Origin: Mycolicibacterium pyrenivorans
GTDB taxonomy: Bacteria; Actinomycetota; Actinomycetes; Mycobacteriales; Mycobacteriaceae
NCBI RefSeq assembly: GCF_025821625.1
Contig: NZ_JACKSH010000075.1
Span: 1-52,184, forward strand
Reading direction: 5' to 3'
Length of the DNA: 52,184 nucleotides
Shown piece after piece: positions 1-7,997 of the stretch. Numbering within the stretch: position 1 is the stretch's first letter; each line of letters opens with the position of its first letter. The notes beneath the pieces are model-generated. The model saw nothing but the letters and a program-made list of their open reading frames with translations, made no database searches and was not told where the DNA came from. The translations under genes and the position numbers were made by a program.

Positions 1-2
1 GG

Positions 3-521
3 TTCGGCGGCGCGGCGCCCGCGGGCTTGGGCGGCACCGGCGGCGGGTCCGGCGGGGGCTTGGCGGACATGGCCGCCTTTACCCGCCCGGACGGGACTGA
101 GTCGGTGGACGCGGGGACGTTCGGCGACGGCGTGGCGGTGCGGCTGCCCGACGGCAGCGTGGTGATGGCGCCCAACGCGGTGGCCGCCAGTGCGGTGCGG
201 CATGCGCTCACCCAGCTCGGTGTGCCCTACCAGTGGGGTGGCACCACCCCGGGTGTCGGACTGGACTGCAGCGGCCTGACGCAGTGGGCGTATCGCGAAG
301 CGGGACTGAACATTCCGCGGCTGGCTCAGGAGCAGGACATCGGAGGAGCCATCGAGCAGGGCGCGTTGCGGCCCGGCGACCTCGCGGTGTGGGACGGTCA
401 CGTGGCGATGATCGTGGGCAACGGCACGATGATCGAGGCGGGCGACCCCGTGAAGTTGTCCCCGATCCGCACGTCGAACCTGGATCAGGGCTTCCAGGGG
501 TTCTGGAGACCGACCGCGTGA
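3..521 (+). CDS. NlpC/P60 family peptidoglycan hydrolase, C-terminal part
   Basis: The reading frame is open to the left edge, so the protein begins outside the window; a TTG at 27 is only an internal candidate start. A Gly/Ala-rich low-complexity stretch is followed by a C-terminal NlpC/P60 domain: the YQWGG motif, the DCSG motif carrying the catalytic cysteine, then GHVAMI with the catalytic histidine. This family cleaves the D-Glu to diaminopimelate bond of stem peptides in the cell wall; mycobacterial relatives include the Rip proteins. The Gly-rich part looks like a linker or surface-exposed segment. The export signal cannot be judged because the N-terminus is missing. A 63-bp hairpin repeat begins 8 bases after the stop. 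The domain assignment is secure; the exact substrate and the length of the protein are not. Confidence 0.85.
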   Translation, partial: FGGAAPAGLGGTGGGSGGGLADMAAFTRPDGTESVDAGTFGDGVAVRLPDGSVVMAPNAVAASAVRHALTQLGVPYQWGGTTPGVGLDCSGLTQWAYREAGLNIPRLAQEQDIGGAIEQGALRPGDLAVWDGHVAMIVGNGTMIEAGDPVKLSPIRTSNLDQGFQGFWRPTA

Positions 522-529
522 CGATCTTG

Positions 530-592
530 CGCCGGAATTGCATTCCAGCAGCGAAAGTGCGAGAACGGGCCTGCTGGAATGCAATTCCGGCG
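530..592 (+). repeat. 63-bp hairpin repeat, copy 1
   Basis: Perfect 22-bp inverted arms (530-551 and 571-592, containing GGAATTGCATTCC) surround a short loop; in the 23+17+23 layout shared by all copies, the innermost pair is mismatched here. The loop (553-569) contains the core TGCGAGA on the plus strand, which gives the element a direction. Further copies are at 32607-32669, 44731-44793 and 50846-50908. It sits 8 bases after an NlpC/P60 stop codon. Confidence 0.9.
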
Positions 593-603
593 TAAGTCAG
601 ACG

Positions 604-684
604 GTGATCGCTTGCCTGGTGGTCTTCGTCGCCGCGGCCGCGGTGCTGTTGATCCGCCGACGGCGCGAGCCCGCGCTCGCCTGA
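604..684 (+). pseudogene. Possible truncated membrane-protein tail
   Basis: From a GTG at 604 to TGA at 682-684 the sequence encodes 26 residues: a hydrophobic run rich in Val/Ala/Leu followed by RRRR and a short tail. This looks like a terminal transmembrane helix with a positively charged cytoplasmic end. No ribosome binding site or upstream coding region is visible. The frame continues leftward only through the hairpin repeat, so this may be the 3' end of a gene whose body was lost next to the repeat. It could also be chance coding in GC-rich DNA. Confidence 0.3.
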
Positions 685-686
685 AG

Positions 687-1733
687 TCAGGACGCGGTGA
701 GCAGCACTTTCAGCGCACCCGTTTCGGCAGCGTTGGCGAACACGTCGTAGGCGGTTTCGAACTCGTCGAGCCGGAACCGGTGGGTGACCATCGGCGAGGT
801 GTCGAGGCGGTGGCTGGCGACCAGCCCGATCAAAGTGGGTGTCGAGTAGGTGTCGACCAGCCCGGTGGTGATGGTCAGGTTCTTGATCCAGATGTCCTCC
901 AGATGCAACGTCGCCGGCGCCCCGTGGACGCCGATGTTGGCGACATGGCCGCCGGCGCGCACCAGGCGCACGGCCAACTCGAAGGTGTCCGGCACGCCGA
1001 CGGCCTCCATCGTCACGTCAGCTCCCAGGCCGCCGGTGAGCTCGGCGATCACGGCCTGCGGATCGTCGCGGCCGTTGTTGACCACAACGTCGGCGCCGAA
1101 TTTGCGGGCGGCCTCCAGTCGGGAGTCGGCCATGTCGATCGCCACGATGTGGCTGGGGCTGTACAACTTCGCGGTCAGGATCGCGGCCAGCCCGATCGGG
1201 CCGGCTCCGACGATCGCCACCACGTCGCCCGGACGCACCTGCCCATTGAGCACACCCACCTCGTAAGAGGTCGGCAGGATGTCGGCCAGCACGATCATCT
1301 GCTCGTCGCTGACACCGTCGGGGACCTTGTGGGTCGAGTTGTCGGCGTAGGGCACCCGCACGAATTCGGCCTGCGTCCCGTCGATCAGGTGGCCCAGAAT
1401 CCATCCGCCGCCGTTGAGGCACTGCCCGTAGCTGGCGTCGCGGCAGTATCGGCAGCTACCGCACGCAGTGACGCACGACACCAGCACCCGGTCGCCGACG
1501 GCGACCCGCTGCACCGCTTCGCCCACCTCGACCACCGTGCCGACGGCCTCGTGACCCAGGATGCGTCCCGGCGTCACCTCGGGCACGTCACCCTTGAGGA
1601 TGTGCAGATCCGTTCCGCAGATCGTCACGGTGTCCACCCGCACGATTGCATCGGTGGGCGACGCTATTGCCACGTCGGGCACGTCGGTCCACGCCCGCTG
1701 CCCGGGTCCGTGGTAGACCAATGCCTTCATCAT
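687..1733 (-). CDS. Zinc-dependent alcohol dehydrogenase (MDR family)
   Basis: Medium-chain zinc alcohol dehydrogenase of 348 residues, usual for the family. Catalytic zinc ligands are Cys39 (in ICGTD) and His61-Glu62 (GHE). Structural zinc ligands are Cys91, 94, 97 and 105. The Rossmann NAD(P)-binding motif GAGPIG is at about residues 176-181. The sequence is the glutathione-independent, threonine-dehydrogenase/sorbitol-dehydrogenase-like type, so it should oxidise an alcohol or reduce an aldehyde with NAD(P); the substrate cannot be named. The start is the ATG-ATG pair at 1733/1730 behind AAGGAGA; longer in-frame extensions into the upstream GTPase gene lack support. It lies 74 bases downstream of the GTPase pair on the same strand and may be co-transcribed with it. 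Confidence 0.9.
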   Translation of the reverse strand: MMKALVYHGPGQRAWTDVPDVAIASPTDAIVRVDTVTICGTDLHILKGDVPEVTPGRILGHEAVGTVVEVGEAVQRVAVGDRVLVSCVTACGSCRYCRDASYGQCLNGGGWILGHLIDGTQAEFVRVPYADNSTHKVPDGVSDEQMIVLADILPTSYEVGVLNGQVRPGDVVAIVGAGPIGLAAILTAKLYSPSHIVAIDMADSRLEAARKFGADVVVNNGRDDPQAVIAELTGGLGADVTMEAVGVPDTFELAVRLVRAGGHVANIGVHGAPATLHLEDIWIKNLTITTGLVDTYSTPTLIGLVASHRLDTSPMVTHRFRLDEFETAYDVFANAAETGALKVLLTAS

Positions 1734-1807
1734 GTCTCCTTCAGTTGACGGTTGAACGTCGCGATGGGTCGTGCGTTGACGGTGCGGCCGCGGCGCAAAC
1801 AACCCCA

Positions 1808-3388
1808 TCAGCGCCCGAGCGCGTGGACAGCCGCGGACAGCTGCCCGTACACGGCCAGCTCCGCCCGCAGCGGCGTCAGGACGAATTCCTCCCCCACCGC
1901 GTCGACCCGCTGTCGCAGTTCGGCCGCCGCCCGCCGTCGCCGCCGGGCAGCGCCCAGCGCCACGAAAGGCCTGATAACCACCCGCAGCAGCAGACCGAGG
2001 ACGAGTCCCCCGACGAGCAGCACGGTCGGCAAGGCGAACGGGCCGAGCGACGGCGCATCGAGATCGATCTGCAGGTATGCGAGCACCGCAAGGACCGCCA
2101 GCCACACCCCGCCCACGACGGCGGTGGCCAGCAGCAGCCACTGGACCGCCTCGACCGCGCGCCACCACCGCGGTGACCGGTCCATCCCGAGGTGTGCCCC
2201 ACCGACGGCGCGGTCCAGGGCATCGGGCACCGCCGGGGCCCGTGATTTCGCCGCCTCCAACAGCATTCGGGGCCACGGTGCGGGCAGCCCGCTCGACGCG
2301 GTGTCGGCGAGCGACCGGACCGCGCTGTCCACCCCCGCGCGCGACGCCGCCGAGGCGGACGGCAACGAGGTCCGGCGCAGCACGACATCCTGCGCGTCGG
2401 ACTGACCCAACCCCAAGCGCCGCAACGAATCCTGCCGGAGCTTGGGAATCCACCGCAGCGGCGGCCAGCCGACGGCTGCCAGTCCCCGCCGCTCGTAGGC
2501 CCGGCCCACGGCGGTTACCACCGCCGGGACACCTGCGGCCCCGGCGATGGCGCTCTGCAGCCGTCGCTCGGCGTCCCGCAGCGCAGGTTCGGACCGTCGC
2601 TGCGGGACCAGCGGCGTCAGCCGCGCGGCCACCGAGTCCAGGTCCGCGCTGACCCGCGCCGTGCGCGCCCGGTGGTCGGCCACCGTCGAGGCCAGGAACG
2701 CATGCAGTGGCGCAGCCCCGTCCGGCGTCACCGCCGAGGTGGCCAGCACCGGCACGCCGGCCAGGCCGTCCTCGGCCAACAGTCGCTGCAGGTCCCGCAG
2801 GCAGGAATCCAGGTCGTCAGCGAACAGCCGGTCCGACTGGTTGAGGGTCACCACCATCACCTCGCGGTGCGCGGCCAGCGGCCGCAGATACGCGTCGTGC
2901 AGCACCGCGTCCGCGTACTTCTGCGGGTCGAGCACCCAGACGAAGGCGTCGACGAGACGGACCAGCCGATCCACCTCGGCCCGATGGGACAGCTCGGTGG
3001 AGTCGTGGTCGGGCAGGTCGAGCAGGACCAGCCCGGACAGTTCGGGGGCGTCCGACGCCTCCCGGTACTGCCGGGCCCCGATCTGCAACCAGTCCAGCAG
3101 CTCGGACGCGCCGGAGGGCCCGAACACCACGGCCTGGGTCGCCGACGTCGTCGGCCGCCGGATGCCGACCGTGGCGAGCGGCGCCCCGACCACGGCGTTG
3201 AACAATGAGGACTTTCCGCTGCCGGTCGCGCCGGCCAGCGCCACCACGGTGTACTCCCCGGAAAGCCGCAGCCGAGTGCCGGCCCGCTCGTCGAGCGCGC
3301 GCAGGTCGGCGAGCACCTCGTCGGGCAGCCTGCCGGCCCCGAGCTCGGCCACCGACGACAATGCCTCCAGCCGTGCCGCGAGCGTCAC
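1808..3388 (-). CDS. Dynamin-like membrane GTPase (second of a pair)
   Basis: A 526-residue P-loop GTPase. The Walker A motif GATGSGKS is at residues 53-60, a G3-like DLPDHDS motif follows, and TLNQSD fits the G4 (N/TKxD) position. The C-terminal third has two strongly hydrophobic segments (about residues 413-435 and 450-475) that should insert in the membrane, followed by a basic and helical tail. This architecture, GTPase followed by membrane hairpin, fits bacterial dynamin-like proteins rather than ribosome-assembly GTPases. The GTG start at 3388 overlaps the stop of the upstream GTPase gene (GTGA), so the two are translationally coupled and probably form a heteromeric pair, as bacterial dynamins often do. 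It is not obviously IniA or IniC. The biological role is unknown. Confidence 0.75.
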   Translation of the reverse strand: MTLAARLEALSSVAELGAGRLPDEVLADLRALDERAGTRLRLSGEYTVVALAGATGSGKSSLFNAVVGAPLATVGIRRPTTSATQAVVFGPSGASELLDWLQIGARQYREASDAPELSGLVLLDLPDHDSTELSHRAEVDRLVRLVDAFVWVLDPQKYADAVLHDAYLRPLAAHREVMVVTLNQSDRLFADDLDSCLRDLQRLLAEDGLAGVPVLATSAVTPDGAAPLHAFLASTVADHRARTARVSADLDSVAARLTPLVPQRRSEPALRDAERRLQSAIAGAAGVPAVVTAVGRAYERRGLAAVGWPPLRWIPKLRQDSLRRLGLGQSDAQDVVLRRTSLPSASAASRAGVDSAVRSLADTASSGLPAPWPRMLLEAAKSRAPAVPDALDRAVGGAHLGMDRSPRWWRAVEAVQWLLLATAVVGGVWLAVLAVLAYLQIDLDAPSLGPFALPTVLLVGGLVLGLLLRVVIRPFVALGAARRRRRAAAELRQRVDAVGEEFVLTPLRAELAVYGQLSAAVHALGR

Positions 3389-5055
3389 CGCAGCACCGCC
3401 GCAACGTGATTGGCGACCGCCCGCAACTCGTCACCGGACACCATCGACGACGCCGAGCCGAGCACGTCGCGGTACCGGTCACCGTCCTGGGACAGTAACG
3501 CGCCCACCCGGGACAGCAGATCCTCGCGCGCCTGCCGGGCCAGACCGCGGACCGCCTGCTCGCCGAAGATCGCCTCGAGCACCTTCTGGCTTGCCACCGA
3601 CGTGCCTCCCGCCACCGCGATCTCGGCCCCGGTCAGGCCGGCCGTCTGGCTGAACACCGCCAGCATCACCACCAGCCCGGCGCCGTTGACGCCGTAGGAC
3701 GCCAGCCGCGCCCCCGACCGCTTCGAGGCGCCCTCGGTGCGGACCAACTCGAGCACGAACTCCTGCCAGTCGCGGACCAGCCGCTCGACGGTCTCGGTCA
3801 GACCGGCGGCGGGACGGGCCAGCTCGTCGCGCAACAGGGGTGCGCCGGCCTGGTGCCGCGCCCAGCAGCCGTACGCCGTCTCCGCGGCCTCCTCCACCGC
3901 GGCCTGCACGACCGTCGCGATGCCGGTCTCCAATGCCGACCCGAGCTCCTCCACCGGGGTGGGCCGTCCGCTCACCGCGGCCACCACGCGGTCGCGGATC
4001 CGGCCGACCCGCGACTCCATCCTGCGCAGGAACTCCCCCGTCCCGACCACGTCCTGCCAGCGGGCCAGCACCTCGCCGCGCAACAACGCGCCGTCGCGGA
4101 TCGCCTCATCGACCCGATCCAGCGCGTCGCCGTAAGCCGAGGACACACAGGATTCCAGCTGTGCACGCACCGCGGACTGCTCGTCAGCCGCGTCTGCCAG
4201 CGCGTACGTCCGAGGCGGCAGGCTGCGCAGCGCTCCGTCCAACGTGTAGCGCACCACCGCCGCCCGCTGCTCCGCGTCGGCGGTCAGGCCCGCCAGCCAC
4301 GAGCGGATGGGCGCGACGGCCTTCTCCCGCAACCGTCCGCTGCGCAGCGACTGCTCGACCACGACGAACAGCGGCGCACCGCCCAGCCCGTTCGCCGCGA
4401 GCATGCCCGACAGGTGCGCACCGACCTCCTTGACCGCCTCGGGCGGGCAGCGGTCGAGCACGATGGCGATCGCCGTGCCGCGGTCCCGCGCGGTGTGCAG
4501 CAGCTGCCACGGCACCGCGTCGGCGTACCGGGCCGCGGTCGTCAGGAAGATCCACAGGTCGGCGGCGGCCAGCAGCGTGGCCGCGAGCTCCCGGTTGGTG
4601 CTCACCACACTGTCGATGTCCGGCGCGTCGAGCAGCGCGAGACCCGGCTCCATCCCCGGATTCGGCGCGATGCGCAGGCCGTCGGGCCCGGACGATCGCG
4701 GCAACTGCGGCAGGATCCGGTCATCGACGAACCAGGGCACGTCCGACGGATGACACACGATCACCGGGCCCCGGGTGGTCGGCCGCAGGACACCGGCCGG
4801 GCTGACATCGGCGCCGACCAGCGAGTTGATCAGCGTCGACTTCCCCGCGCCCGTCGACCCGCCGACCACCGCCAGCAGCGGCGCGTCGATACTGCGCAAC
4901 CGGGGGATCAGGTAGTCGGCCAGCTGTCCGGTCAACTCCCGGCGATCACGCTCGGCCGACCACGCCGACGAAGCAGGCAGCGGAAAGGCCGTCCGCGCCA
5001 GCACGTCGCTCAGAGCTGCCACCGCATCGACGAGGTCGGTGGCTTCCGTCATCAC
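3385..5055 (-). CDS. Dynamin-like GTPase (first of a pair)
   Basis: A 556-residue GTPase with Walker A GGSTGAGKST at about residues 65-74, a G3-like LLDAPDIDS motif and a G4-like VLDRCP. The middle is helical and charged, and one hydrophobic, Gly/Ala-rich segment lies in the C-terminal quarter, a candidate membrane-touching paddle. Start codons GTG (5055) and ATG (5052) are adjacent; the ribosome binding site is weak, so either is possible. The gene overlaps the next GTPase by four bases. The pair shares the arrangement of P-loop, long helical region and C-terminal hydrophobic part, suggesting an ancient duplication and a joint membrane-remodelling or stress role. This is inferred from architecture only. 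Confidence 0.7.
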   Translation of the reverse strand: MMTEATDLVDAVAALSDVLARTAFPLPASSAWSAERDRRELTGQLADYLIPRLRSIDAPLLAVVGGSTGAGKSTLINSLVGADVSPAGVLRPTTRGPVIVCHPSDVPWFVDDRILPQLPRSSGPDGLRIAPNPGMEPGLALLDAPDIDSVVSTNRELAATLLAAADLWIFLTTAARYADAVPWQLLHTARDRGTAIAIVLDRCPPEAVKEVGAHLSGMLAANGLGGAPLFVVVEQSLRSGRLREKAVAPIRSWLAGLTADAEQRAAVVRYTLDGALRSLPPRTYALADAADEQSAVRAQLESCVSSAYGDALDRVDEAIRDGALLRGEVLARWQDVVGTGEFLRRMESRVGRIRDRVVAAVSGRPTPVEELGSALETGIATVVQAAVEEAAETAYGCWARHQAGAPLLRDELARPAAGLTETVERLVRDWQEFVLELVRTEGASKRSGARLASYGVNGAGLVVMLAVFSQTAGLTGAEIAVAGGTSVASQKVLEAIFGEQAVRGLARQAREDLLSRVGALLSQDGDRYRDVLGSASSMVSGDELRAVANHVAAVLR

Positions 5056-5156
5056 TTCAGCCTGCCCTAGGTGGTCGTGCAGGCGGGCTGGTTTGCCACG
5101 GCAACCACGACCGGAAAAGACGCCTCATGGTGTTCTCTATACCCACGGCGTGGCAA

Positions 5157-7748
5157 TCAGGTCCCTACCCGCTCATGGCGTCCCGCACCGTCCGCACCGT
5201 GAACCGCGGCGAACTCGGCCACGCGCACAGGCGCCGTCGCCGGTGTGCTCTGCGGCGGAGCGTCTGTGATGGTGGCGTGGAACAGCGACCGGATGCAGTG
5301 TTCCTTCACCGCCTCGAGCATGCGCACAAACATGTCGTAGCCCTCGCTGTGGTATTCGACGACGGGGTCGCGTTGAGCCATCGCACGCAGCCCGATGCCC
5401 TCTTTGAGGTAGTCCATCTCGTAGAGGTGCTCGCGCCACTTGCCGTCGATGGAGTCGAGCAGAATGTCGCGCTCGAGCCGACGCATCGCCCCCGCGCCGA
5501 CCCGCTCCTCGATCTCGGCTTCGCGTCGAGCCAGCGCACGCTGAGAATCCTCGATCACCGCGTGGAGCAAAGACTTCCGGGTCCACCGGCCGCCGGGAGC
5601 CGGCGAATGACGTTCCAGCGCAATCGGATACAACGCCCTCAGAGCTGCCCACAGTGCATCGAGATCCCAATGGACGGCACGGCGCTCGGCCGTGGCCTCC
5701 CGGACGTAGGCGGTGACGACTTCGAGCAGCATGTCGCGAACCTGGCGCTGCAGATTCTCGCCCTCGAGAATGCGTGAGCGTGCCGCGTAGACAACCTTGC
5801 GCTGCTGATCCATCACCTCGTCGTATTTGACGACGTTCTTGCGTGTTTCGAAGTTCTGCTGCTCGACCTGCGTCTGGGCGCTCATGATCGCTCGAGTGAC
5901 GACGTTCGCCTTGATCGGCTCGTCGTCGGGCATCTTCAACCGCGTCATCAGCTTTTCGAGATTCACGGTGCTGAACCGTCGCATCAACTCGTCACCCAGC
6001 GAGAGGTAGAACCTCGTCTCCCCCGGGTCGCCCTGCCGGCCCGACCGGCCACGCAATTGGTTGTCGATGCGGCGGGACTCGTGTCGCTCGGTACCCAGTA
6101 CGTAGAGTCCGCCCAGTGCCGTGACTTCCTTTGCCTCCGCGGCAGATTCGGCCTTGACCTTGGGACGTTCCGCGCGCCAGGCGGTCTCGTACTCATCGGG
6201 TGTCTGTACCGGGTCCAGGCCCCCGGCCCGAAGCCGCTTGTCGGTGAGGAAGTCGACGTTGCCGCCGAGCATGATGTCGGTTCCGCGGCCGGCCATGTCG
6301 GTGGCGACGGTGACCGCGCCGCGCCGACCCCCCTCGGCGACGATGGCCGCCTCCTGCTCGAGGTGCTTGGCGTTGAGCACGGTGTGCGGGATTCGCCGTT
6401 CGGTGAGTTGGCATGACAGGTATTCGGACTTGTCCACGCTGGTGGTGCCGATCAGCACCGGCTGCCCCGTCGCGTACCTGCCGACGACGTCGTCGACCAC
6501 CGCGTTGAACTTGGCCAGTTCAGTCTTGTACACCACATCCGCCTTGTCGCGACGCACCATGGGCGCGTTCGGGGGGATGGTGATGACGCCCAGCCGATAG
6601 ATGTCGCGAAACTCCGATGCCTCGGTCTGCGCGGTACCGGTCATGCCGGCGAGCTTGTCGTAGATCCGGAAGTAGTTCTGCAACGTGATCGTGGCCAATG
6701 TCTGATTCTCCGGCTTGATCTCGACGCCCTCTTTCGCCTCGATGGCCTGGTGCAGGCCCTCGTTGTAGCGGCGGCCCATCAGCACGCGGCCGGTGAACTC
6801 GTCGACGATCAGCACCTCTTCGTCGTCGGTGACGATGTAGTCCTTGTCGCAGTGGAACAGTTCCTTGGCGCGCACCGCGTTATTCAGGTGACCGACCAGC
6901 CATGCGTGCGCGACCTCGTACAGATTGTCGATGCCGAGTTGATCCTCGACCAGGGCGACACCTTCCTCGCGGACACCGATGGTGTGCTTGCGAATGTCGA
7001 CCTCGTAGTGCGTGTCCTTCGTCATGAGCGCGGTAAGGCGCGCGAACTCGCCGTACCACTGCGACGCGTCGTCGGCGGGGCCGGAGATGATCAGCGGCGT
7101 GCGCGCCTCGTCGATGAGGATGGAGTCGACCTCGTCGACGATGGCGTAGTGGTGTCCCCGCTGGACGCGATCGTCCCGCCGGTGGGCCATGTTGTCGCGC
7201 AGGTAATCGAACCCGAACTCGGTGTTGGTGCCGTAGGTGATGTCTGCGGCGTAGGCGGCGCGCCTCTCGTCGGGCTTCATGTCTGACAGGACCACTCCGA
7301 CGTCCAAGCCCAGGGAGCGGTGCACCCGCCCCATCTGTTCCGCGTCACGCTTAGCCAGATAGTCGTTGACGGTGACGATGTGTATGCCTTTGCCGCCGAG
7401 CGCGTTGAGGTAGGCCGGCATCACTGATGCCAGCGTTTTCCCTTCACCGGTCATCATCTCGGCGATGTTGCCGAGGTGCAGAGCGGCACCGCCCATCACC
7501 TGCACGGGGTACGGGCGCAAGCCGAGCACCCGCCAGGCGGCTTCACGCGCCACCGCGAAACCCTCGGGCAGCAGGTCGTCGAGATGTGCCCCGTCGGCGA
7601 TCCGCTTCTTGAACTCGTCGGTTGTGGCCCGCAGTTCGGCATCGGTCAGCTTCTCGATTCCGTCCGACAGACCGTCGATGTAGTCGGCAATCCCGCTGAG
7701 CTGTTTGACAGTCCGGCCTTCTCCGAGTCGGAGAACATCAGCCAGCAC
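5157..7748 (-). CDS. SecA1-like preprotein translocase ATPase paralogue
   Basis: An 863-residue SecA. It shows the helicase-type motor with Walker A MTGEGKT (about 99-105), Walker [13 protein letters not shown], the [11 protein letters not shown] arginine-finger region, and the preprotein cross-linking, wing and scaffold domains. Residues resemble mycobacterial SecA1 almost throughout (for example [26 protein letters not shown]), but the protein is divergent in the C-terminal third. It ends soon after the scaffold, without the long basic tail of housekeeping SecA1 and without a Cys-type zinc motif. The preferred start is GTG at 7748 behind GAGGA, giving [11 protein letters not shown], which aligns with the SecA1 start; a 17-residue extension is unlikely. 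It lies back to back with a large surface protein, and a broken copy of its 5' end lies at 10816-10969. I infer an extra SecA dedicated to particular substrates; it is not SecA2-like in sequence. Confidence 0.85.
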   Translation of the reverse strand: MLADVLRLGEGRTVKQLSGIADYIDGLSDGIEKLTDAELRATTDEFKKRIADGAHLDDLLPEGFAVAREAAWRVLGLRPYPVQVMGGAALHLGNIAEMMTGEGKTLASVMPAYLNALGGKGIHIVTVNDYLAKRDAEQMGRVHRSLGLDVGVVLSDMKPDERRAAYAADITYGTNTEFGFDYLRDNMAHRRDDRVQRGHHYAIVDEVDSILIDEARTPLIISGPADDASQWYGEFARLTALMTKDTHYEVDIRKHTIGVREEGVALVEDQLGIDNLYEVAHAWLVGHLNNAVRAKELFHCDKDYIVTDDEEVLIVDEFTGRVLMGRRYNEGLHQAIEAKEGVEIKPENQTLATITLQNYFRIYDKLAGMTGTAQTEASEFRDIYRLGVITIPPNAPMVRRDKADVVYKTELAKFNAVVDDVVGRYATGQPVLIGTTSVDKSEYLSCQLTERRIPHTVLNAKHLEQEAAIVAEGGRRGAVTVATDMAGRGTDIMLGGNVDFLTDKRLRAGGLDPVQTPDEYETAWRAERPKVKAESAAEAKEVTALGGLYVLGTERHESRRIDNQLRGRSGRQGDPGETRFYLSLGDELMRRFSTVNLEKLMTRLKMPDDEPIKANVVTRAIMSAQTQVEQQNFETRKNVVKYDEVMDQQRKVVYAARSRILEGENLQRQVRDMLLEVVTAYVREATAERRAVHWDLDALWAALRALYPIALERHSPAPGGRWTRKSLLHAVIEDSQRALARREAEIEERVGAGAMRRLERDILLDSIDGKWREHLYEMDYLKEGIGLRAMAQRDPVVEYHSEGYDMFVRMLEAVKEHCIRSLFHATITDAPPQSTPATAPVRVAEFAAVHGADGAGRHERVGT

Positions 7749-7905
7749 TAGGGATGTCCTCAGTCCGGACAAGGTCCCGGCGCGACGGCACGCGGCCACC
7801 GCACCTGCCGTCGGCCCGCGTGCTCACTCCACCACTGTGCCAGGGGTGGAGGCCCTGCCGAATGGCATTGGGGGGTTCATCGCGACCACCAAAGGCACGC
7901 GTTGC

Positions 7906-7921
7906 AGGGACCTAGGTCCCT
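7906..7921. promoter_or_regulatory. DosR-box-like palindrome
   Basis: A perfect 16-bp palindrome, AGGGACCTAGGTCCCT. Its GGGAC-N4-GTCCC core matches the core of the published DosR/DevR dormancy box (GGGACTWWAGTCCC), with two differences in the four-base centre. It lies 76 bases before the surface-protein start and 158 bases before the secA start. A degenerate copy at the same distance from a shared downstream block is at 11022-11037. Control by DosR is inferred. Confidence 0.5.
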
Positions 7922-7946
7922 ACCGGCAAGCGGTAGGTCCGGGTTG

Positions 7947-7975
7947 ACTCAGCAAATCATCGATTGATAGCCGAT
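7947..7975 (+). repeat. Promoter block copied at 11063-11091
   Basis: A 29-base block starting ACTCAGCAAA and ending ATAGCCGAT, with 25 of 29 bases identical to 11063-11091. In both places it begins exactly 40 bases after the first base of the GGGAC palindrome core. Its position just before the surface-gene start suggests core promoter and early leader of that gene. Confidence 0.6.
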
Positions 7976-7997
7976 CTGCATAACTAGGGGAAGAATA

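Noticed and set aside
579..1748. Long plus-strand open frame opposite the alcohol dehydrogenase
   Set aside because: It is the antisense frame of a gene with full zinc and NAD motifs; the product is Arg/His/Asp-rich low-complexity sequence without a domain.
5157..7748. Assignment as SecA2
   Set aside because: The sequence matches SecA1 far better over the whole length and lacks features I associate with SecA2; it is a SecA1-type paralogue.
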